Source: Patiria miniata
Taxonomy: Eukaryota > Echinodermata > Asteroidea > Valvatida > Asterinidae
Direction of reading: 5' to 3'
DNA: 64,000 bases
NCBI RefSeq assembly: GCF_015706575.1
Contig: NW_024037062.1
Coordinates: 9,234,811 to 9,298,810, forward strand
The stretch's first letter is position 1, and every line of letters starts with the position of its first letter. Below are positions 13,501-25,500 of this stretch, piece by piece. A model generated the notes under the pieces. That model saw only the letters and a program-made list of their open reading frames with translations, was not told the DNA's origin and did no database searches. Made by a program: the position numbers and the translations under genes.

Positions 13501-16500
13501 GCCAACCGATCCCGCAAGCTCGGTGGTCGAGTGGTAAGACATCTGCACTAGTAAGCAGGGGGCCGTGGGTTCGAGTCCCACCTGAGTACTAGCGAAGTTT
13601 CACAAGCCCTTGGGCAACACTACAGAGTGCAGTGTTTTTTAAAATAACGTGTTTACGTCCCACCCCGGCAAAAACCTTTAAAAAAAATTGACCAAAAAGA
13701 AAATCTGTTTTGAACCTGTTGGTGTAGGTAGCTGTTGAACAGAAGAAGAAAACAGTATCGCTCCAAGTATTTGAACATCCTCTGCAGAAAGAACTGCTTG
13801 GCACTTCCACCCTGAATTTAAAAAAAAAAAAGGCCAGAGAAAGAGCGAGTCATTGAAAAATCAATTAATTATTAATCAGTATTCATAAATACCTCTGACA
13901 GTTTACCCATTCCTATTGGTCGAGAGCCCGTCACGTGGCCGGTCTTAAACGGATGATAAAGACATGGCTGGCTGGTCTTAAAAACACTTTTCCAGTGTCA
14001 CATGAAATTTGGACTCCTATGAAATCCGGTGCCTTTTACCATTTTATTGGTTGGACGTTCACAATCCTCACATAGGCATGCGTAAGACTACCAGTCAGTC
14101 AGTATTTCATAGTCCTCAATTCACAACGCACTCACCACAGCTGCATCTGAGCGTCATCGCGCAGTACGAGCGACGCGCGCGCCAATCTCCATAAAAGGAG
14201 TTGTTTACATTTTATTATATAGCTAAAGGGTATTTCGAAAAAACATAGTAAAATTGTTGAACAAAATGGTTGGAAAAATTTCAATTTTTGACTTGTTTTG
14301 ATTATATTGGACCGAAAAGTTTTGATTTTTTTGACCGAAAAGGTATTTATGAATGGGAATAAATATGTCCTTGGTTGGTATTAAATACTATGTTTAAGAC
14401 TGGTTGGAGGCTGAATGCTGATAATTACCCAGCATTCCAGACTCCAACCAGTCTTAAACATAGTGTTGAACACCTCCCAATCACACATTTATTCCCTTAT
14501 CATTAATTATTGTTGTTAATTAATTAATCACCCGAAAGTCACTGGAAACTGGCTTTGGAGATACTTTTAATTTGGGGGGGGGGGGATGGAGGGAAAATCT
14601 TTTTTGGACAAAAAACTACAGATCATTTTGTCTTTGAGAAAGACTCTGCTAAAATAGAAACATGTCAAAGTTTTACAGGCTGCGATTCTTTAAGCAGATT
14701 ATGTAGATAAATATAATGTCAAGTTACTGAAGCTCTGGGTTTGACACTGGATTCCTCCGACTCAGAACCTGCGATGGACTTGTGAGGAATTGCAATGATC
14801 TTGTACGGACTTACCGCAATTTCATAGTCCTCTTTTATTGCCTCCATCTTCTTCTTGCTCTCGTAGATGTCTCTCCGGATATTGCTCATTTCGTCACTTA
14901 GATTGATTAAAACGTCCACCTGAGATGACAAACAAAACCACACCATGAATTAACAACGCAGGCTTCAATTTTAATTCCTTAATGGATGTTATTAGAATTA
15001 AAAATGTACGCCGATCGTTCTTCTGACCTTCAACAAAACATGCATTCATTACTTTGTTGCCATTTCCGCATGATTTATGTATGAAAGGAAATCCTCTATA
15101 ATCTCGCTCTAAAATTCTACTCTTTTCACCGTATACTTATCATTACTGCTGCTTTATTCAATATGCATGAGGAAGAAAATGTTATCATACATCTTTAAAG
15201 AACGCCACTCCAATAAGTTTGCAACTCTACCACCACGACAAGCTTAGAGATGTACTGTTCGTGCTCTTCAAACAAATTCACTTTGTTTTCCTCTTAGCTA
15301 AAAAACGGCATATACAGGGTTAAGGCATTGCATTTTTTATAAATACACAGAAGAGGAGTGTCATGGCCTAGCAGTTAAGAACACCAGACTCATGCTCTGG
15401 TGTTTCAGAGGCAACAGTGGCGTGGGTTCGAGCCCGCCGGGTGGACACTTGTGCCCTTGAGCAAGGCACTTAACCATTATTGCTTCGTCTTTCGGATGGG
15501 ACGTAAAGCCGTACATGTAGGTCCCGTGTGTTGGGTAATCCAATGCACGTAAAAGAACCCAGTGACACTTATCGCTAAGCGAAGGGGTTTTCCCCGGTGT
15601 TTTTGGTCTCCTGTATAAACTCCCACACGGAGTATTTAGGAGATGAACCAACCAAGAACCAGGAATAAAGGCATCTGAGCCAGTGTCACTTTAATCTCTC
15701 ATTGTAATATCATGATGTTTTCTCCCAAACAATACCATTAATCTCATTATCACGAATTATTCAGTTTAAAGCGCCTACTTATCAAAATAATCCTGTCCAG
15801 CCCTAAAATATAAACTACCTGACATACTTAACATAAATTTTTGATTTACAAGCATCTACTTTAAGTTATTGAATTTTGCATTGGATACAGTGAATGCATT
15901 TTAAAGAACAGCATTTTTTTTATCAATTTTACTGGCAAAACATTTTTAAAATTAAAGCCAGAGTCCATCATTCGCAGCTATCCAAAAAGTAACTGGCGTA
16001 ATTATTGTTGAAAAACATACTTGGTTGAAAGATAGTAAGGGGACTAAACTCCCTGTGAAATTATTCTTTCTGGCAAGCTGTCATTTTGAAGAAATCAGCA
16101 AAAGAAGGCCTTTCCAACGGTGCTTCTTAAGACGCACCGTAGGAAATTTAAATTAGTAGTTCGTTTTGTTATTCAGCGAAGCGCGCGCAAGCTTGGCACG
16201 ACGCACACGCAGTTGCTATAATTCGTCGGATCAGTGTGTGACATCGCGTAGCTGCAATCGGCTCAGTGAGAACGTGTCTCGGACGCTGAATTCAGGCCCA
16301 ATTTAAAACATGATTCAGCAACTTTTGATTTGAAATCGAGATCCTAGAATGTTGTTTTTCTTGAAATATACAGCTGAAGCTGAGCTGAAACTTCATCAGG
16401 TTAGTTGTTCAGCACCCTTCTTTAGATTTTGAGCACTTTTGTTGCTTCAAACGAACCAAATGCGGAAATTACAAATGATGGACTATACTTTTAATAAGCA

Positions 16501-19500
16501 CAATCTCTTGTTTACGCACGGAAACCATAGATAGTTCATTTTCTCCACAACACAATCCAACAACAGGTGAACAACAGTGGTCACCCCTCCAAGGACCACA
16601 TTCAAGAAATAACGGAGGATTTTTCAGGATTGAAGCTGTATGCTATTTTTACATGGAGGCCGTTGGAGGATTTTGCAGGATTGAGGTTGCATCCTAGCAA
16701 AAATGCCCAGGGAGTTAGGTTAAAGGTGGATCAGGCGCATTATAAATTTTCTATGTAATTATCATTATTATTATAAGTTGCTATATAAACATATAACGTT
16801 GCTGAATACATGTAACATACTAGTACGGTTGCTATGCAACAAAGTACAACCGTTGCTAGGCTCGCTAAATTCCTGCCAACATTCATTAACGAAATGACGT
16901 GTTAACTCTCGGTAGATGACGAAAGTCTGAAAAGCACTTTTCGTCGTCACTTGTTTTCAGGGCAAAAAAAAATGTTCGCGAATGTGACAAACCGCACAAG
17001 CCCACGACAGCAAAAAATGTAGAGTAACAAAACGTAAACTGATTTCTTGAATGATTTTTGAAGAGGGGTTTGAGTTCAAGAATATTTTTAACTTTACAAT
17101 TAGAAAAATTTGAAGGGGTTTTAGCCTTTGTGATATCACAGCCACAGACTTCAAACTGGCATAATGTTGCAAAGGAGACGTCTGTCTACAAAAATTAAAG
17201 TGTCATTGTAAAGAAGGAAGAACTCCACTTAAAGGGAATGTACAACATTTGCTTAAACCAAATATTGTTACGCTGACTTGTTTCACGTTTTGGGTTCGTA
17301 GATGCTGGAAAAAACCAAGAAAACCAATTATATTCTTGTAGCCTGGTTCCCTGACCCCACTTAAGATGAAACGGAGCAAATTATAGACTTTCGGGAATTG
17401 TAAGATCAGAGAATCAGTCTAGCAGGCTTGTCGTCTTCACAAGTGTTTAATCAGTTGCAAAGAAAATGCAGACGAACTAAATATGAATATTTAGGACCAA
17501 TTTTTTAGGAAAAAAAGCCAGTTTTCTCCAATGCTGGTCGGCCGACCAGTGTTGGAAAAATACAGTTTTTCTTGAAAATGTGAGCACACCAGGAGCCACA
17601 ACTTTGCAGGATGCTTTAGACTGTTATTCCCTAACAATCCAGTAAGATATTTCGTGATAATTTGATCATTTCATTTTTTTTGATGTTTGCAAATGTTGTA
17701 TCTTCCCTTTAAAGTTTATCTAAACAAATCCCGGCTTCTTGAACAGGTTCCAAGAAAACATCATACATTTATAGTCATGTTTCAATTCATGTCATCTACA
17801 TATATCTTCCATTCATACGAAAGCTGATCACGTCTTTAAATGATTCCTCCGTATTTCGGTTGCTGATTTTTCCATGAAACCCAGATCTAAAACCACTTAA
17901 CCAATTAGCATCTGTATTACGTTGTATTTTAGATTGTATTTGATCCCTGATGAATTCGTACAGAAACAATGTATGGGGTGAGTATACAAAAAATGTCCCC
18001 TTGGATGTTTCCTCCTCTCCCACAAAAACGGGACAGGTTACAAGTTTTTCTCTTTAGCCAACATCCGATCTGGGTATTGACCACATCATTAAAGCTATAG
18101 TCCATCATTTGCAGCTATCCAAAAAGTAACTGGCGTAATTATTGTTGAAAAACATACTTGGTTGAAAGATAGTAAGGGGACTAAACTCCCTGTAAAAAAT
18201 TATCCTTTCTGGCAAGCTCTCATTTTGAAGTAATCAACAAAAGAAGGCCTTTCCAACGGCGCTTCTTAAGACGCACCGTAGGAAACTTAAATTAGTAGTT
18301 CGTTTTGTTATTCGGCGAAGCGCGCGCAAGCATTGGCACAACGCACGCGCAGGTCGCGTAGCTGCAATCGGCTCAGTGAGAACGTGTCTCGTCAGACGCT
18401 GAATTCAGGCCCAATTCAAAACATGATTCAGCAACTTTTGATTTGAAATTGAGATCCTAGAATGCTGTTTTTCTCAGAATATACAGCTGAAGCTGAGCTG
18501 AAACTTCATCAGGTTAGTTGTTCAGCACCCTTCTTTAGATTTTGAGCACTTTTGTTGCTTCAAACAAACAAAACGCACAAATGATGGACTGTGCCTTTGA
18601 GAACAAAATGTAAAACATGAAATTTTCTAAAATCTGGCCGAATGCACACCTTTAAATCAGACTCTGAGAGAGTGGCTAGAGTTCACGGTTATCGGACCAT
18701 CGGCGATTCCTCACTCCCTAGGGAACCGAGGTGGGCGATGCTACAATTATCGCACTCAAGGCTTTATCAAAATCTCACTCAGAAGGCGACGCTTCCCTGT
18801 AAAATTACGACAGTGCATTACACACCAGGCATTGAAGAAATGCCTTAATTATGCGCAGATTTTGATGACATCTGCGGCCCGAGGAAGCAACCTAATTGCT
18901 TAATTTAATCAGCGCTTATCTCGGCACGAGTAGGGCAGCCACATTTTGCCCGGAGCAAAACACAAACGCTGATTAATTTGTTCTCCCCGTGATTTTCAAA
19001 CAAATCAAAGCTGATTGAATACAGACAGCGTGATTTCTACTATTTTTGACATCTGCAACCCTTTTAAAAAAAAAATTAAATTCATTTGTAGGTTATTTTT
19101 TCATCTTTTAAATAAATTAATGCACAAAAGATCAACCTGAATTTTTTTATCAGACCAGGAATAATTTAAAAATCTGTAAATTTATTAAATATTATATCAA
19201 GTAACCCTCCTTTTGTTTGATCAGTCACAGACAGTCAAAAATTCAATCCTGTTCCCCTGCCATGCCTTTTACACAGGCTAGTCACCAACAGTCAGATCAT
19301 ATTTCTTGTCGGCACTGTGACAGTCAAATTCTTTCAACAGACAAAAGCAGGTGACTGGTAGGCACAGCTGGCTTATCAATCACCCACAGTCAAAGCAAAG
19401 CTATATCAGGTTTCATAACAATCACAGCCAGTCAATCATACTTTATGAAGGCAGGGAGCACTCAACTGTTAAAAACAGTCACTTGATTTATTTTGACAGC

Positions 19501-22500
19501 TGGGCTGGCCTTGTTGAAATTGCCAGCCAGAGGGGGAGGGTTTTAATAAACATGAGCGGACATTTTCTTCCAAAGGCTAATTCAAAACTCATAGGTGAAT
19601 AAGTTTTTCTATTTTTTGTGTAAAAATAGCAATTAAAACTAAAATCAATTCTTTGGACAGAAACATACTACAGACAGTAATAGCCAAAATTGTCTCAAGT
19701 CATCTGAAACCCCTATCCAAAGATTACTGTCACCAAGTTTGGTTGAGAGTGAAGTCTGTACGGCTTTTGTACGGCTATTTGCATATCTGCGTTTGTATTC
19801 CATACCGGTGCGTCATCGAAGCCGATACACCCCAAACCGAAACACACGATCAGCAAATGAGCGTTTCATTTTGCTCTACGCAAACGGCGCAACGTGTGCG
19901 CGTCCCTCCGCTGCAGATGCTTTTCGCCGCGACGTTTTTTTGAACCGTCTGGACGCGCTTAAGTTGTTTGCGTATCTTCTACTTGCGCGTTGCATTTAGA
20001 GTAAACATTTAAAATTCAATTCTATTTATTTTGATTGTGTTCTACAAACACACACATAAATTCAAAATGTCTGCACCCAAAGCGTCTCCACGAGCAAGAA
20101 TGAGGAGTTAGCGCTCTAGTAATTTAATATAGCTCTATGGTTGAGATTGAAGTCCGACTTTTCATATGACAGCACTAAACAGTTAACTTAACCAAAATGG
20201 AACACACGGACACACAGACAGAAGGAATAAACTATCGCAAGGTCCCCCTTTCTCAGCTTAAAAGCCAGGGGGATAAAACAAAAAAAAATCAGAAAGATGT
20301 TTTTTCCATACCTCTTGTTTGACTTGTATGCCGTCCGGTAACGCCCTGCACAGCTGCTGAACAACTGGAAACTCGGCCTTCTCCAGATTGGGATTCTCCT
20401 GGCTGAAGGGCTTGGTGTCCTCACTGTAAAATGGACGACAAAAGGACACAAGATGTCACATGATATATATGGATACAACTTGGCTCTGTCCGAGTACAGT
20501 AGGTATTGCAGAATTAGAAATGTGTAACGGTGAAACGACGAATTTTATTTTTTTTACAAACGACTCATTCATCTATCCTATTTTTAATTTTTAAAGTAAG
20601 AGTGGGCCATTTGCAGCTATCCAAAAAATAACCGACCAAATTATTGTGAAAAAAGCCTTCTTGGTTTAAAGATAGTAATGACACTAAACTCCCTGTGAAA
20701 TTATTCCTTCTAGCATGCTGTCATTATGAAGAAAACACTAAAATAAGGTCGTTTCCGAAGATGTGTCAAGTGACACATTTTTGGAAATTTCTGTTTGTTG
20801 TTGGGCGAATCCGTGAATGGGTGCAAGCGTTGACATGAAATACACGCGCGCTTACGTTTAGGGGAGAATGCAGAATTAAAACAGGTGGTAGCTCGAGGTT
20901 TACCTTGAATACATGTAATATGGTTTGGTTCGCGTGGATAGTATTAAAATAATGAATGTTTATGAGTACAATGGTAAGAATAATTTCATGAGGTGACAGA
21001 TGGACTGTTCCATTGCATGAGGCGAAAGCCGAATGGAATGGAACCTTCCATCTGTCACCGAATGAAAGATGGGGATTTATTCAGGCGTTGTATACTCGAT
21101 TTTAGCTGCCTCGGTATTGGAAGCTGACAAACGGACCTAATATCGACTATCCCCCTAAGACCATGTAACATTTGTTTATTTGAGTACGAGTACAAGTACT
21201 ACAACACTATGACTTACTAGGCCTCCTCTGGAAAGCCATGTTTATGTCCCAGGACCAACATGCCAAGGACCATGGCAAAAGTCGTCCGGCTAGCTCCCAT
21301 GTGACCCACGAAGACCAAGCCTGGTGTGGAGGTGTCTTGATGGTCGAAGAGAGTTGGTACATCCTGAGAAAAACGAACAGACGAGGCGAGCCTAGCAAAG
21401 CTGGTCCCAGAGTGCAAGTCATTTTATTCCACTGATTCAGAACGGTGATTCACTGGAAGTCTGTTCATGGGCAATTCCACGGTTACTCACGTTACATTTT
21501 TTGATGTACTTTTGAGTTTCCTTGGGCTGTAATTACCTTACTGAAAAAGTTTAATAACTGGTATCCCCATGGTAGATAGAGTAGACCTAGACCTACCTAA
21601 GCATCAAAGATGACATCCAGAAAAATGTGTTATGTGTGATAAACAAGACGCACAAAATCGGTTACTCACGTTACATTTTCGTAATGTGAGTAACCGTGGA
21701 ATTGCCCTCATGCATCATGGTCTACACAATGGGCAAAATTTAGACCTTTCACTGGTATTATGGGGGAATCCAATACAACAGCACTGCCCGACTCGGTAGC
21801 GACAGTCCGGCAGTTCCACTGCACGGTGTCGGACGTACATGTACACTTTTGGCAATTCAACAATGTGCATATAATTATACTTACAATCATAAAGTGGATT
21901 TTAAATCTGATCAAACATGTCAGTACAATGATTGAAAAAAACTTTTTCAAACCAACTTTTTTGGCTGTGGTAGGAATCGGCTCGAAACACCATGGTGTCC
22001 GGACGTACTTGGACAAATTGATTTTTTTTTTGCTGCTCATTAATTAATTTTTCAGTTACAAGTAACAGCTGAACTGTTGAACACTGTAAGAAATAAACTA
22101 GGTTTCAATAAAACACAGATGATAAGCTTCACAATGATGTGTATGTTTTATTTGTTTCAACATTTTGCTGTATATGACATAAAACTGCAACGGTATTGAA
22201 CAAATTTTGAAAACTCGTACAGCCTATTTCACACACTAAAACACGTCAAAATGTTAACCCTCAAAGATTAAAAAAACAAAAAAAAACCAAGAAATATAAA
22301 CTAGAGAGTAATGAAGAACACAAACGAAATTACCTTCAATACATTGAAGAACGTATCGATGACTTGTTCGTCTGGTGCCCCGTTCGACCTCATAGGCATG
22401 CGCAGGTATCGGGCATTAGTCTGGGAGACGGTGTGAATGGCGTACATCTCTTGGATCGTCTTGAGATGCTCCTCGTAGACGATGTAGTATTTGTGGGGCT

Positions 22501-25500
22501 CGTCCACAAACTGGTCGATGTCCTCGTAGAACCAGAACTCGTTCTCTTCGTTGCGGAGGGCGTTCCGAAGAATCTGGAGAATTCATTGAAAAAAGAATGT
22601 GACGGACTTGTGATGACTTGTGATTGACTTGTGATGACTTGTGATTGACTTGTGATGAGTTGTGATTGCCTTGTGATGGCTTGTGGTTGACTTGTGATGG
22701 CGAGTGAATGACATGTGATGACTGTTGATGACTTGTGATGGCTTGTGATTGACTTGTGATGCTTGTGATTGACTTGTGATGTCTTGTGATGACTTGTGGT
22801 TGACTTGTGATGGCTTGTGAATGACTTGTGATTGACTTGTGAATGACTTGTGATTGACTTGGGATTGGCTTGTGAAAGACTTGTGATTGACCTGTGATGA
22901 ATTGTGATTGACTTGTGATGTCTTATGATGACTTGTGAATGACTTGTGATGGCTTGTGCTGACTTGTGATGACTTGTGAATGACTTGTGATTGACTTGTG
23001 ATGGCTTGTGATTGACTTGTGACGACTTGTGATGACTCGTGATGACTTGTGATGACTTGTGATGCCTTCTGATGACTTCTTACTGACTTGATAAAACTCT
23101 GATTTGTACAAATAAAGCGTACTTCAAAATAGATCATACATAATATTGTTCATATACTGGAATTCAGGTAGGGGCAGTGGTTGAGGGTCGGGTGATGGGT
23201 GAATGGGGGTCGGGGAGTGAGGGTCGGGGTGGGGAGTTAGGGTGGGGGTATGGGGGTGGGGGTAGACCCACCTCTTTCCGCATAGCAACTTCATTGTTAC
23301 TGATATCTAGCGACGTGGCCAGTCTGGTGTAGATGTTTTCGCACAGCTTTTCCCGCGCTCTCGGCGTGTATGACACAAAGTCTTCGTTTTTCTTAAGGAA
23401 AAGGACGGGCTCCTCTCGTATGCAGCACACAATGAGTTCCTTTTGGAGACAAACATTACAATTTCATTACTTGGACTTATAAATAACAAAAACCCATTAT
23501 TAATTGTCTTGTTAACTGTAAGGCAAATAAACTGGTTTAAATTAGGGTACATACAAGTCTTTGGGAATTTTAAAAGTATACAAACAGTGGAGAATATACC
23601 GTAGAGAGACTACCAGACGTGTGTGGAATTACTTAATTTGCGTCAAATATGTTGGACAAAACTCGTTTTGAATCAGAATTTTATAACTTATATCTAAAGA
23701 TACGACTATATAACTAAAAAATAAATTTGATTAAAATAAATCTGATTTAAATTAAAACAATCTGATTTTCAATTTTCTTTTTCAATAATCATGAAAAAAA
23801 TTCTAATCAATATAATTTAAATTATTTTCTAATTGAAAAAAAAAAAATCCATGAATTTTAAAAACCTTGCCCAATACTTACTGAACATCCTTCTTGACCA
23901 AGTGTATCCATGACCTTGGCCAGGCCCAGGCCTGTCGGCTGACCCATGCCGAACACTGCGAAACCGCCGCCTGCTCGCCTGAAGTTGGGGGCGCCGTGTT
24001 TTTCCGTCGTTTTCATCTTATCGATGCCCTTGAATTGATCGGCCACCATGAAGTATTTACCCTGAGTAAAACAGACGAACAAAACGTGTGACGGACATTT
24101 ATGCGATTTTGCAGTTATAGCACAACCTGAACAGAACTAAGCAATTCCACGCGAAGGTGGACACAGCTGAAAAGTGGAAAATCCATAAAAACGACTTCAT
24201 CCCCACTTGCCTCTCTCCACCCAGGAGTATAAATGGGTACCGGCATTAGCTGGGGAGTAACCTGCGATGGACTAGCATCCCATTCAGGGGGAATAGAAAT
24301 TATTCTCAGTCGTTTCATGCTACTGAAACCGGAGATAAACGCCGGCCTGATTGGGCACATTGGCTCGTGACAGACTTTACTACATGCAAAAGTTAGCGAA
24401 ATTCAGATCTAGAGGCATTTTCAATGAAGTTAATTGGTAAATTTCCTCAGAAGTTCATTTGGGAAATTGTAACAACAAATTTCCTGATGTTTATAAATTT
24501 CCAAGGCCCAAAAAATTCAGAATTGATAATAGTGGCGTGCATACGAAGTACGGGAATCGGGTACTCGATTAAAAAAACCCACGGGTATCTGGGTATCCGT
24601 TAAAGAAACCAACCACTACACCAACCGGCAGTATCCTGATGACGAGCAGAGCACATTGTTTGAAACGTTGAGTTAAACCAACTGGTTCTTCTCAGAGCCA
24701 CACAACTCAACAAAAGATATCATTCACAACAAACCTCCCATTCATTTCTCTTTCTTTGTTTCATATTTTTTTAAAAATAATACGCAATTGGGCGATTCCA
24801 CACAAATGGGCCAATTAAAAAAGTTTACGGATGTTGAATATAAAGGGTACAAACAGATGAGCTAGCCTTTTTTTAAAGTTTTTCCTATACCTTGCTAAAG
24901 TTGAAAGTGACTCGGACAAGAAAATACAAGAGATGATATAGGCCCTATCTTCTTTTATTTGAGAAAATAACAGGTCTTTTTGTCTGTGTTATACGTATGT
25001 AACATGGACAGACACACTGCAAAAAAAAGGGTGCTTAGGACAAATTCAGTTTCTAATAGGCACTTTCGTTTGACATTATCAACCCGTTTACAATGCTATC
25101 GAGCAAAAATATATAAGTTTTTGCACTGGCTTCAAAGTTAGGATGTGATTAGGGTTATGTGCGAACAGGGACAGACATTTTGTGACAAATGTCTAGTGTA
25201 TTCGTACGTAAAATCCTGATCATAAAATATCAAATAATTCTTCACATTGACTCTGAGTTTGCTAGGTTTTGAATGACGGCATTCCCCCAGGGTACATCTT
25301 CTTAAATCAGACAAAATTAGGGTGTCATTCAATGTTATGCTTACTTTGTGACTTTATCTAAAATGTCTGTCCTTCATTACATACGTAACACTTTTTAAAA
25401 CAATATCCACCATATTTTCAAAAGTACAAAACCTTTTATACTTTGCAGGTGAGGATATTTGTTCAAAGCTTGCAATGTCTACAGCAAAAACTGAGAGACC

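Noticed and set aside
13519..13592. Functional tRNA gene
   Set aside because: A near-identical dispersed copy at 50396 and imperfect arms point to a SINE.
22583..23137. 184-aa minus-strand frame of Ser/His/Lys repeats
   Set aside because: Translation of the TTGTGATGAC minisatellite inside PALD1 intron 3.
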